Assembly: GCA_029210325.1 (NCBI GenBank)
Contig: JARGPU010000001.1
Coordinates: 1,312,126 to 1,376,125 of the forward strand
Reading direction: 5' to 3'
Origin: Alcanivoracaceae bacterium
GTDB lineage: Bacteria; Pseudomonadota; Gammaproteobacteria; Pseudomonadales; Alcanivoracaceae
Length of the DNA: 64,000 nucleotides
The translations under genes and the position numbers were made by a program. This document shows, piece by piece, positions 8,941 to 16,487 of the stretch (within the stretch, counting starts at the first letter, position 1; each line of letters begins with the position of its first letter). The notes under the pieces were generated by a model, which searched no databases, was not told the DNA's origin, and worked only from the letters and a program-made list of their open reading frames with translations.

Positions 8941-9459
8941 TTATTCGTTCCATTCGCGGAATTCGAATCGATGCTGCATGGTACTCAGGTCATCAACGAC
9001 CCGTAGTTCCAGCATCTTTCTGCCAGGTCCTTTAGTGAAGGTGTGGGTGGTGGTCTTTTGGTAGTCCTTGCCTTGCGGGTCATAGCCCGTAACGGTGGCC
9101 TCCAGAGTATGCCGGCCACTTGCCAGGTTACCGTGGAAAATACGGTGAATGCCGCCATTGGTTAGCGCAGTAAATTCCTGCTCACTATAGAAGTGATAGC
9201 CGACGTGCTTGCCATCCATGGTCAGATTCACATCCACCAGACGAATTGGTGTACCGACGTCGACGGAGACAAAAACGGCGCTTTCAGAGCTGGGGTACAG
9301 CAGCTCCCGTTCAAGTAGTGAAAGGTCTCGGTTCAGGTCCAGTACGCCCTGCTTGAGGTTCTGGATCTGTCCGGAGAGGCCATCATCACTGGCGGCCAAC
9401 GAACCACTTAGCAGGGTCGCACACAACCCCGCGAGGACAATTTTGCAGCTAATTTTCAT
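8941..9459 (-). CDS. Exported coiled-coil/beta-domain protein, first gene of the envelope operon
   Basis: 172 aa. A signal peptide ends near LAA-S (about residue 23). A short heptad-like helix follows at about 28-55 (QIQNLKQGVLDLNRDLSLLE), then a beta-rich domain reminiscent of an Ig or PEGA-like fold. I do not recognise a named family. It is the promoter-proximal gene of the nine-gene operon. The start follows a signal-peptide-like sequence directly and no better upstream start is present. Confidence 0.75.
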   Translation of the reverse strand: MKISCKIVLAGLCATLLSGSLAASDDGLSGQIQNLKQGVLDLNRDLSLLERELLYPSSESAVFVSVDVGTPIRLVDVNLTMDGKHVGYHFYSEQEFTALTNGGIHRIFHGNLASGRHTLEATVTGYDPQGKDYQKTTTHTFTKGPGRKMLELRVVDDLSTMQHRFEFREWNE

Positions 9460-9528
9460 TGGTACAGGCCTGATAATGCTGATTGTTGTTATAAGCCGGC
9501 CCGCGGTCGGGCTCGGCAGTAGTGCCTA

Positions 9529-9557
9529 TTTGTAATTAGAAGAAAGGGTTAAATCAA
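9529..9557 (-). promoter_or_regulatory. Candidate sigma-70 promoter of the envelope operon
   Basis: On the minus strand TTGATT (4/6 to TTGACA) and TACAAA (4/6 to TATAAT) are separated by exactly 17 bp, about 70 bp before the first ATG at 9459. This is a pattern match only, and the divergent pdxB gene shares the intergenic region. Confidence 0.35.
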
Positions 9558-9658
9558 GTGTAGGTGATCAGTCAGATGGGGGCATTTAGGTCAATCGGCT
9601 CCTTGGGCCGGCACTGGTGTACACTATTTTGCCCTGAAAGCGCCGTCTGGAGACACCT

Positions 9659-10786
9659 GTGCCGGTTGCACCGTTGCGTATTATTGCCGATGAAAATATG
9701 CCTGGTCTGAGCATGTTTGAAGGGCTGGGGCAGGTTGTTCGACTGCCGGGGAGGGCAATCTGCCGCCAGCAGTTGCTGGAAGCAGACGTTTTGTTGGTCC
9801 GTTCGGTCACCAAAGTTGATAAGACGTTGTTGGAAGGTACCCCGGTAGGTTTTGTTGGTTCCGCCACCATTGGTACTGACCATATCGATCTACCCTGGCT
9901 TGAGCAGTCGGCAATCCACTTTGCCCATGCTCCCGGCTGTAACGCACAGGCGGTTGCCGAGTATGCCCTGCAGGCGGTGCTGGGTTGGCTGCTGGCGCGA
10001 GGCAGGGGTCTCACGGGGCTGACTTTGGGTGTGGTGGGCTGTGGCAATGTTGGCTCCCGGGTGGCGTCTTTTTTTCGCGCAGTAGGGGTCACAGTACTTT
10101 GCTGCGACCCGCCCAGGCAGCGCTGTGGAGAAGCTGTAGAGGGAGGCTGGCACGCCCTTGAGGAAGTATTAACTTGTGACGTGGTGAGCCTGCATGTGCC
10201 GTTGATTCCGGCGGGTCCGGATAGCACCTTTCATCTGCTCGGTATGCGGCAATTGTCGACTATGCGTGCGGAGCAGTTGCTGCTGAATACCTGCCGAGGC
10301 GCGGTAATCGATAATCAGGCCTTGCTGGCGTTGCCGCCAGAGATGCGCCCGCAGCTAGTGCTGGATGTCTGGGAGGGGGAGCCGCAGGTCTCTGCTGAGT
10401 TGTTTTCGATAGTCCGTTGCGGCACGCCACATATCGCCGGGTATAGCATCGAAGGTAAGTGGCGTGGTAGCTGGATGGTCTGTCAGGCGCTGGCACGGTG
10501 GTGTGGCTATCAGCCAGTGCCGTCTGCGCCTCGGGCGCAGCCATCTAGCTATTCAGCGGCCATTACAACCTTGTCCGATGTGCTCGACCTGTTGGTCAGT
10601 CGTTACAGGATGCAAGATGACCATGATGCATTGCAGGCCTCATTGTCGGAGGCGCAATCGGCCTTGGCGTTCGATCGCCTGCGCAAAAACTACCCGGATC
10701 GACATGAGCTGGAAGGTACCCGGGTCAGTGGCGCTATTGCGCCACAGTGGCAGCCGCTGCTCAGCCTGCTGGGCGTGTCCGGTTAA
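9659..10786 (+). CDS. pdxB: 4-phosphoerythronate dehydrogenase
   Basis: 375 aa, GTG start. It oxidises 4-phospho-D-erythronate in the DXP-dependent pyridoxal 5'-phosphate pathway. The N-terminus (RIIADENMPG) matches the PdxB signature. The NAD-binding motif GCGNVG is at about 127-132. Catalytic residues of the D-2-hydroxyacid dehydrogenase family are present: Arg in NTCRG (about 213), Glu in LDVWEGEP and His in TPHIAGYS (about 258). The C-terminal region typical of PdxB is present and the length fits (about 380 aa). It diverges from the envelope operon, and its 3' end overlaps a small convergent gene by 26 bp. Confidence 0.93.
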   Translation: MPVAPLRIIADENMPGLSMFEGLGQVVRLPGRAICRQQLLEADVLLVRSVTKVDKTLLEGTPVGFVGSATIGTDHIDLPWLEQSAIHFAHAPGCNAQAVAEYALQAVLGWLLARGRGLTGLTLGVVGCGNVGSRVASFFRAVGVTVLCCDPPRQRCGEAVEGGWHALEEVLTCDVVSLHVPLIPAGPDSTFHLLGMRQLSTMRAEQLLLNTCRGAVIDNQALLALPPEMRPQLVLDVWEGEPQVSAELFSIVRCGTPHIAGYSIEGKWRGSWMVCQALARWCGYQPVPSAPRAQPSSYSAAITTLSDVLDLLVSRYRMQDDHDALQASLSEAQSALAFDRLRKNYPDRHELEGTRVSGAIAPQWQPLLSLLGVSG

Positions 10787-10934
10787 CGGGGTACTGCCAG
10801 CCATGCTCAAGGGTTTCACAGGCGCGGCGAATCATGTCTTCGGTGATCGGCACTTCATGACCCGAGTCATCAATCAGGGCTGCACCGTGGAAATCCTTGG
10901 CATGATCGGAAGGGGTCTGTGGCTGGGTCTGCAT
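10761..10934 (-). CDS. Small protein resembling the PA1571 family
   Basis: 57 aa from the ATG at 10934, which has a strong GGAGGA site 7 nt upstream; a TTG 15 nt further upstream lies inside that site and is not used here. The centre (GAALIDDSGHEVPITEDMIR) fits my memory of the small Pseudomonas PA1571-type proteins, whose function is unknown. There is no signal peptide or membrane helix. The 3' end overlaps the end of pdxB by 26 bp in convergent orientation. Confidence 0.65.
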   Translation of the reverse strand: MQTQPQTPSDHAKDFHGAALIDDSGHEVPITEDMIRRACETLEHGWQYPVNRTRPAG

Positions 10935-11050
10935 GGCTGGCTCCTCCAATTAACGGCTGCCGGTTTGATTAGCGTCTGCTTGTCGCGTTTTGGCGACAAG
11001 CGGATTGTTGTTTCAGGATATGACCCTTTGATGAAAGGCGGGCGGAAAGC

Positions 11051-12175
11051 GTGCTGACTATTGGCTTGATTGTTAATCCATTTGCCGGGATCGGTGGTGC
11101 CACTGGCCTGAAGGGAAGCGACGGTGCGCAAACGGTGGCCGAAGCGCTGCGCCGCGGTGCCCAGCCTCAGGCCCCAGCGCGGGCTGCACGGGCGCTTGAG
11201 CTGCTGGTTGATGCACAAGTCCGGGTGCTGACCTGGGGTGGCGCCATGGGTGAGGACAGCGCCCGTGAGGCCGGCTTGCCGGTACAGGTTATCGGTACTG
11301 CGCAGCAGGCTTGTAGCGCTGACGATACGCGCTCTGCCGCCACCGCACTGCTGGATGCCGGGGTGGATTTGCTGGTGTTCGCCGGAGGCGATGGTACCGC
11401 TCGGGATATTTGCGATGTGGTGGCTTTGCGCTTGCCGGTGCTGGGCATCCCGGCGGGCTGCAAGATGCACTCGGCGGTTTATGCAGTGAACCCCGAGGCA
11501 GCGGGACGTCTGTTGCTACAGATGGCCGAGGGGGGCTTGGTGAATGCAGCTGAGGCGGAGGTCCGGGATATAGACGAGCAGGCATTCCGGCAGGGTGTGG
11601 TCCGCGCTCGTCACTATGGTGTGATGTTGGTGCCGCAGGATGGTCGTTTTCTGCAACAGGTCAAATGTGGTGGTCAGGAAAACGAAGCGCTGGCTCAGGT
11701 GGAGCTTGCCGCCTGGCTGGTTGAGCAAATGGCGGACGACGTCTTCTGGCTGATTGGCTCCGGCTCCACCATGGCAGAGGTAATGGCGCAGCTTGGTCTG
11801 CCAAATACTCTGCTGGGCGTGGACATTATTCGTGACGGCCAGCTGGTGGCGGCGGATGTCAGTGCCGGACAGATTCTTGAGGTGATCGGTGATGCTCCGG
11901 CCAAGGCCATGATGACCGTGATCGGCGGTCAGGGGCACCTGATTGGTCGAGGCAATCAGCAGTTTAGCCCAGCGGTTATTCGCCGCCTTGGCATGGGCAA
12001 TATTGTTGTTGCTGCCACCCGTAGCAAGTTGGCAGATTTGGCTGGCAGGCCGCTGTTGGTGGACAGCGGTGATGCACAGCTGGATCAGCAGTTGTGTGGT
12101 CTGATTCCAGTGGCGGCGGGGTATGACGACGTGTTGCTGGTGCGGGTGGCCACCGATGCTTCGCTGGAAAGCTAG
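11051..12175 (+). CDS. ATP-NAD kinase-family protein
   Basis: 374 aa, GTG start. The N-terminus IGLIVNPFAGIGG and the motif FAGGDGTARDI (about 115-125) place it in the ATP-NAD kinase/diacylglycerol-kinase-like superfamily. It is not the housekeeping NAD kinase, which lies elsewhere in the window (46423-47313). Proteins of this type are often annotated as ATP-NAD kinase or AcoX-like, and their substrate is not well established. A bidirectional terminator separates it from htpX. Confidence 0.8.
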   Translation: MLTIGLIVNPFAGIGGATGLKGSDGAQTVAEALRRGAQPQAPARAARALELLVDAQVRVLTWGGAMGEDSAREAGLPVQVIGTAQQACSADDTRSAATALLDAGVDLLVFAGGDGTARDICDVVALRLPVLGIPAGCKMHSAVYAVNPEAAGRLLLQMAEGGLVNAAEAEVRDIDEQAFRQGVVRARHYGVMLVPQDGRFLQQVKCGGQENEALAQVELAAWLVEQMADDVFWLIGSGSTMAEVMAQLGLPNTLLGVDIIRDGQLVAADVSAGQILEVIGDAPAKAMMTVIGGQGHLIGRGNQQFSPAVIRRLGMGNIVVAATRSKLADLAGRPLLVDSGDAQLDQQLCGLIPVAAGYDDVLLVRVATDASLES

Positions 12176-12182
12176 ATGTAGA

Positions 12183-12216
12183 ACAGACAAAGGCGCCATC
12201 CGGCGCCCTTGTCTGT
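12183..12216. terminator. Bidirectional terminator between ATP-NAD kinase-like gene and htpX
   Basis: ACAGACAAAGGCGCC pairs with GGCGCCCTTGTCTGT (14 of 15 bases) around a 4-nt loop. It lies between two converging genes and can serve both. Confidence 0.7.
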
Positions 12217-12226
12217 TAGCTCAATG

Positions 12227-13120
12227 TCAGCCGTGGCGCTGCTCGGTTAGCGCGGCGATACGGTCATCCAGAGGGGGGTGCGAGGCGAACAGGGTTTTCA
12301 GGCCCTTGAGGCCGCCACCGTTAATGCCGAAGGCCACCATCGACTCGGGCATCTGGTTGGGTATGCCGTACTCCGCCTTGATACGCTGCAAGGCGTTGAT
12401 CATGCCACGGCGGTCGGCCAGCTGAGCCCCGGCAACGTCGGCTCGGTATTCTCGCTGGCGAGAGAACCAGGCGACGATCGCCATGGCGACAAAGCCCAGA
12501 ACGATATCCATAGCAATGGATGTGATGTAGTAGCCAGGACCAAGACCCCGGTCATTTTTCAGTAACACGCGATCGACGAAAAAGCCGATCACTCGGGCGA
12601 AGAAAATCACAAAGGTGTTAACCACACCCTGCACCAGGGAAAGCGTGACCATGTCGCCGTTAGCCACATGACCTATCTCGTGGGCCATGACGGCCTTTAC
12701 TTCCTCCCGGGGAAAGCGCTGCAGCATGCCCTCGGAGACTGCCACCAGCGCCTTGTTCTTGTTCCATCCGGTGGCAAAGGCGTTGGCCTGCTGAGCTGGG
12801 AAAATACCAACTTCTGGCATGCCGATGTTGGCCTTGCGCGCCAATTCAGCCACCGTATCCATTAGCCATAATTCATTTTGGCTGCGTGGCTGTTTAATGA
12901 TCTGCACCTTGGCTGCCATCTTTGCCATGGGCTTGGAAATCAGCAGGGAAATAAAGGAACCGGCGAAGCCGAATACCAGTGCCAGAACGAAAAGCGCACG
13001 CATATCCAGATCAACACCGTTCTGCGCGAGAATGCCGGTGAAGCCGAGCAGGTTCAGCACGATACCACCGACGACAAGGATCGCCAGGTTGGTCAGCAGA
13101 AAGAGCGCGACACGCTTCAT
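12227..13120 (-). CDS. htpX: Membrane zinc metalloprotease HtpX
   Basis: 297 aa, close to the 293 of E. coli. HtpX degrades misfolded inner-membrane proteins as part of the envelope stress response. Two N-terminal membrane helices (about 5-30 and 42-62) are followed by the zinc-binding HEIGH motif (about 147-151) facing the cytoplasm and two further hydrophobic segments. The third zinc ligand is expected in the downstream REYRAD segment. The ATG is preceded by ACGGAG. It is a single gene with a terminator just downstream. Confidence 0.95.
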   Translation of the reverse strand: MKRVALFLLTNLAILVVGGIVLNLLGFTGILAQNGVDLDMRALFVLALVFGFAGSFISLLISKPMAKMAAKVQIIKQPRSQNELWLMDTVAELARKANIGMPEVGIFPAQQANAFATGWNKNKALVAVSEGMLQRFPREEVKAVMAHEIGHVANGDMVTLSLVQGVVNTFVIFFARVIGFFVDRVLLKNDRGLGPGYYITSIAMDIVLGFVAMAIVAWFSRQREYRADVAGAQLADRRGMINALQRIKAEYGIPNQMPESMVAFGINGGGLKGLKTLFASHPPLDDRIAALTEQRHG

Positions 13121-13233
13121 GATGGTTTGACTCCGTTGTCAGGTTGTTGCACTGATATGATGGCAGCTCAAAGGCTTTTCAAGACCGCGCAATAGAGATT
13201 CTCCCGGCGCGCCATAGTTCCCGTTGTCACTAC

Positions 13234-13725
13234 TTATTCTGGCGTCTCGCAGGGACCCGCTAGTGGGGCGGTAGGCAGAATGATCTGTTGCGGTCTGGAT
13301 GAAAAGAAATACCGCATCATGGCGCTGATCTTGCTGGACTCGCCGCTCCTGAGCACCGCCCGGATCTGCTCTACCACGGTTATCTTTTCAACCATTAAGG
13401 AGTCTGGCAGGTCGGGCATGGGCTGTTGATAGCGTATCTGGGACAGGCCGCATAGCAGCGTGAAGGACTTGCCCGTCAGCACCGCCTGATCAATGCCATC
13501 CTGATAGATCATTGCCTCAAAGCGCAGGTAGTCTTCTTCCGCGAGCCACAGCATGGTGCCGAGGCAGGCCATGTGCCGCTCTGAATGCAGGCCGACGTCG
13601 TCAGTGCTATCCGGGCCGCTGATATCCTCCACATAGACTGAAGCACGGCGCGGAAACGCGCTGTACAGATGTAGCAGCACCAGTGCCGCATCCCGGCAAA
13701 AGTCATCGATATGCAGATCAGCCAA
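13234..13725 (-). CDS. Conserved-looking hypothetical protein downstream of alaA
   Basis: 163 aa. The only workable start is TTG at 13725, with GGAG 9 nt upstream; the next in-frame ATG would remove nearly a third of the protein. No signal peptide or membrane helix is present and I recognise no domain. It begins 15 bp after the alaA stop on the same strand and is probably co-transcribed. The centre is rich in Leu, Met and acidic residues and should fold as a soluble, mostly helical protein. Confidence 0.65.
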   Translation of the reverse strand: MADLHIDDFCRDAALVLLHLYSAFPRRASVYVEDISGPDSTDDVGLHSERHMACLGTMLWLAEEDYLRFEAMIYQDGIDQAVLTGKSFTLLCGLSQIRYQQPMPDLPDSLMVEKITVVEQIRAVLRSGESSKISAMMRYFFSSRPQQIILPTAPLAGPCETPE

Positions 13726-13740
13726 GGGCCAGCTCTCCGA

Positions 13741-14967
13741 TTACTGCTTGCGCATGCGCTCAAGGTAGCGGCCAATCCGGCCGATGGACTCGCGCAGGTC
13801 GTCCGGGCTGGGCAGGAAGACGATGCGGAAGTGGTCAGGTTTTGGCCAGTTAAATGCAGTGCCCTGAACGACCAATACCTTTTCCTGGCGCAACAGATCA
13901 AGGGCGAATGCCTCATCGTCTTCGATCGGATAAATCTCGGGATCCAGGCGCACGAACATGTATAACGCCGACTTCGGCTTTACACAGGACACCCCGGGAA
14001 TCTCGTTAAGCAGTTTCCAGGCTAAATCCCGTTGTCTGCCGAGGCGGCCGGTGGGTAGCACCAGATCATCAATGCTCTGGTAGCCACCTAGCGCTGTCTG
14101 AATCGCATGCTGGGCCGGTACGTTGGCGCACAAGCGCATTGAGGCCAGCATTTCCAGACCTTCAATAAAGTCATGGGCGCGGTGCTTGGCCCCGGAAACC
14201 ACCATCCAGCCAGAGCGAAACCCGGCGGCACGATAGCTCTTTGATAGACCGTTGAAGGTGACGAACAGTAGGTCGTCGGCCATAGATGCTATAGATATAT
14301 GTTTCTCTTCATCGTAGAGAATTTTGTCATAGATCTCGTCGGCGAGAACGATCAAGTCATTCTGACGGGCAATTTCCAGCAGTTCACGCAGGAAGGTCTC
14401 GCTGTAGTTGGCGCCGGTCGGATTGTTAGGGTTAATAATTACCAAAGCCCGGGTATTGGGGCTGATTTTAGCGCGAATATCATCCAGAGATGGTTGCCAG
14501 TCCTGCTGCTCATCACACAGGTAATGTACCGGCGTGCCACCGGACAGGCGCACCGCTGCTGTCCACAACGGATAATCCGGAGCAGGTATCAGGATTTCGT
14601 CACCGTTATTTACCAGCGCCTGCATGGCCATGACGATCAGTTCGGAGACACCATTACCGATGATGATGTCGTCGATGGTGACGCCCTTTATGCCCTTTTC
14701 CTGGGTGTAGTGCATCACCGCCTTACGGGCAGGAAACAGTCCCTTGGAATGGCAGTAGCCGCTGGAATCCGGCAGGTTGATAATCACATCCTGAAGAATC
14801 TCTTCCGGGGCATCGAATCCGAACGGCGCGGGATTGCCGATATTCAGCTTTATGATGCGATGGCCTTCCTCCTCCATCCGGTTGGCTTCGCGCAGCACCG
14901 GACCACGGATGTCGTAGCAGACACCCTGAAGTTTGTCAGATTTGAAGATACTTTTTGGATTGCTCAT
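13741..14967 (-). CDS. alaA: Alanine-synthesising class I aminotransferase (AlaA-type)
   Basis: 408 aa. It closely follows remembered E. coli AlaA (YfbQ), including the opening GVCYDIRGPVLREANRMEEEG and the segments LNIGNPAPFGFDAP and LCANVPAQHAIQTALGGYQS. It makes alanine from pyruvate and glutamate. The PLP-binding lysine is in FNGLSKSYRAAGFRSGW. The cofactor-binding Asp/Tyr segment is VLADEIYDKI. The length matches the family (405 aa). It is a cytoplasmic enzyme, and the hypothetical gene at 13234-13725 follows it directly. Confidence 0.9.
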   Translation of the reverse strand: MSNPKSIFKSDKLQGVCYDIRGPVLREANRMEEEGHRIIKLNIGNPAPFGFDAPEEILQDVIINLPDSSGYCHSKGLFPARKAVMHYTQEKGIKGVTIDDIIIGNGVSELIVMAMQALVNNGDEILIPAPDYPLWTAAVRLSGGTPVHYLCDEQQDWQPSLDDIRAKISPNTRALVIINPNNPTGANYSETFLRELLEIARQNDLIVLADEIYDKILYDEEKHISIASMADDLLFVTFNGLSKSYRAAGFRSGWMVVSGAKHRAHDFIEGLEMLASMRLCANVPAQHAIQTALGGYQSIDDLVLPTGRLGRQRDLAWKLLNEIPGVSCVKPKSALYMFVRLDPEIYPIEDDEAFALDLLRQEKVLVVQGTAFNWPKPDHFRIVFLPSPDDLRESIGRIGRYLERMRKQ

Positions 14968-15046
14968 CGCTGTGACTCTGAAATCGAGTAAAGCGGCATT
15001 CTACAATGCCGCTGAAAAGACTGTATATGAGGGCTGGCCGGCAAGG

Positions 15047-15706
15047 TCAGGCTTTTGCCCGGACTTTTTCCACAAAGCCGCTTTCTTTGGCGATGGCGCT
15101 GGCAAATGCCGGTCGGGCATGCATCCGTTCTGTGTGGGCGGCCAGATTCGGATGACGGTTTTTATCTACGGACTCGCCACCGTGGAGCAGGTTGACCAGC
15201 TGGCTGGCCACAGCGATATCGGCGATGGTCATTTGCTCGCCAACCAGAAACTCCTTGCCGGCCAGCTCGTTATCCAGATAGTCGAATAGGGGCGGGATGG
15301 TGCTGTTGAGGGCTTTCTGGACTTTTTCCTCGTCACAGGCGCGGCCCACCAGCGGCATGATGACGCGGTTGCGGAATACGCTGAAAGTACAGCAGACACC
15401 CAGTTCGTAGTCGGCAAACTTTTCAAACCAGGCACAGCGGGCCTGATCCCATGGGTCAGTCGGGTATAGCGGGTTTTCCGGGAACACTGATTCCAGATAG
15501 CGGCAGATCACGGCGGAGTCGGCCACGGTCCGGTCACCATGCTGCAGCACCGGGATGCGCTTAAGCGGGTTCAGGCTGATGAAGTCTTCCGGTGGATTGT
15601 TTGGGTCAATGTGGATGGCCTCAAAGGGTATATTTTTTTCCTGCATGAATATGCGGGTTTTACGCACGAAGGGAGACAGGGCAGCGCCATACAGCTTGAG
15701 TTCCAT
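15047..15706 (-). CDS. Glutathione S-transferase family protein
   Basis: 219 aa from the ATG at 15706, with GGAG 6 nt upstream; the open frame extends further up but crosses into the tRNA-Glu region. The N-terminal thioredoxin-like domain (LKLYGAALSPFVRKTRIFM, then LNPLKRIPVLQHGD and ADSAVICRYLE) holds the glutathione site. The C-terminal helical domain contains MTIADIAVASQ, the N-capping-box region of GSTs. The substrate is unknown. It is transcribed away from the tRNA genes. Confidence 0.85.
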   Translation of the reverse strand: MELKLYGAALSPFVRKTRIFMQEKNIPFEAIHIDPNNPPEDFISLNPLKRIPVLQHGDRTVADSAVICRYLESVFPENPLYPTDPWDQARCAWFEKFADYELGVCCTFSVFRNRVIMPLVGRACDEEKVQKALNSTIPPLFDYLDNELAGKEFLVGEQMTIADIAVASQLVNLLHGGESVDKNRHPNLAAHTERMHARPAFASAIAKESGFVEKVRAKA

Positions 15707-15812
15707 GGGAAGCTCCGAGAAAAATGAGCTGCTATATGACCAAGGCAGAGATTTCCCGTCAATGGCCCTTGACGCAGTCCCTGAGCGGCCATAGACTTGC
15801 GCCGCTTTCCGG

Positions 15813-15888
15813 GTCCCCATCGTCTAGAGGCCCAGGACACCGCCCTTTCACGGCGGTAACAGGGGTTCGAATCCCCTTGGGGACGCCA
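15813..15888 (+). tRNA. tRNA-Glu (anticodon TTC)
   Basis: 76 nt with encoded CCA. Acceptor GTCCCCA pairs with TGGGGAC, the T arm contains GGTTCGAAT, and the anticodon loop CTTTCAC gives TTC. It is nearly identical to the E. coli gene as I remember it. Confidence 0.97.
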
Positions 15889-15915
15889 TGCTTAATAGAT
15901 GGCAGGAAACAGCAA

Positions 15916-15991
15916 GCGGGTGTAGCTCAGTTGGTAGAGCGCGACCTTGCCAAGGTCGAGGTCACGAGTTCGAGCCTCGTTACCCGCTCCA
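15916..15991 (+). tRNA. tRNA-Gly (anticodon GCC)
   Basis: 76 nt with encoded CCA. Acceptor GCGGGTG pairs with TACCCGC (one G-T wobble), and the anticodon arm GACCTTGCCAAGGTC gives GCC. It lies 27 bp after tRNA-Glu and is probably co-transcribed with it. Confidence 0.97.
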
Positions 15992-16002
15992 TCTTGATCA
16001 GA

Positions 16003-16030
16003 ACGGCGCCTTCGGGCGCCGTTTCTGTTT
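16003..16030 (+). terminator. Terminator of the tRNA-Glu/tRNA-Gly transcript
   Basis: ACGGCGCC-TTCG-GGCGCCGT hairpin with a UUCG tetraloop, followed by TTCTGTTTCT, 11 bp after the tRNA-Gly CCA. Confidence 0.8.
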
Positions 16031-16154
16031 CTGCGTTTGATGGCGTCGGGGTTGGGTGCGGCCATTGTTATGGTTTACCCCTCCGGGACACGCCGTGAAT
16101 ACGTCCCTGTAGGCTTGCGTCCGGCATCCATGCCGACGTGTGAAAAAGAAATAA

Positions 16155-16182
16155 AAAAGGGGTCACCGAAGTGACCCCTTTT
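16155..16182. terminator. Distal copy of the tRNA-Asn terminator
   Basis: AAAAGGGGTCAC-CGAA-GTGACCCCTTTT is a perfect 12-bp stem with T-rich flanks on both strands. It is a near copy of the hairpin at 16281-16308 and lies downstream of the decayed tRNA-Asn copy. Confidence 0.65.
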
Positions 16183-16189
16183 CTCTTTT

Positions 16190-16250
16190 TGGCTCCGCCT
16201 GCTGGGCTCGAACCAGGCGAATTCAATTGAATTCGCCACTGATTAACAGC
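16190..16250 (-). pseudogene. Decayed tandem copy of tRNA-Asn (3' part)
   Basis: On the minus strand the acceptor 3' half with CCA and the T arm (16190-16215) match the intact tRNA-Asn at 16318-16393 base for base, and the anticodon-loop segment at 16237-16248 also matches. The bases between them are replaced by a 22-bp perfect palindrome (16216-16237), and the 5' half is replaced by a sequence that folds back on the anticodon arm (16249-16273). It cannot form a tRNA cloverleaf. The offset to the intact gene is 128 bp. Confidence 0.75.
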
Positions 16251-16280
16251 GGTCGCTAGACCGCCAATCAGTGGGCATAA

Positions 16281-16308
16281 AAAAGGGGCCACCGAAGTGA
16301 CCCCCTTT
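16281..16308 (-). terminator. Terminator of tRNA-Asn
   Basis: On the minus strand GGGGTCAC-TTCG-GTGGCCCC (one G-T pair) is followed by TTTTTT, 10 bp after the tRNA-Asn CCA. Confidence 0.75.
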
Positions 16309-16317
16309 CGTCCAGAT

Positions 16318-16393
16318 TGGCTCCGCCTGCTGGGCTCGAACCAGCGACCCACTGATTAACAGTCAGTTGCTCTACCGACTGAGCTAAGGCGGA
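16318..16393 (-). tRNA. tRNA-Asn (anticodon GTT)
   Basis: 76 nt with encoded CCA. Acceptor TCCGCCT pairs with AGGCGGA, and the anticodon arm CTGACTGTTAATCAG gives GTT. A decayed copy of the same gene lies 128 bp downstream in its own transcription direction. Confidence 0.97.
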
Positions 16394-16487
16394 ATAACTG
16401 AGGCCGCGAATCATAGTGTCGGTCCCGGAGAGGGTCAACCCCTCTCCTGACCGATTGTTGCTTATTTATCCGCAGCAGCACATTTTC

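Larger units (their letters stand above)
15992..16317. other. Gene-free stretch between tRNA-Gly and tRNA-Asn
   Basis: It holds the tRNA-Gly terminator, then two copies of a GGGG-CAC hairpin 126 bp apart, and between them a broken copy of the tRNA-Asn 3' part with two inserted palindromes. No protein-coding gene is seen. Confidence 0.8.
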
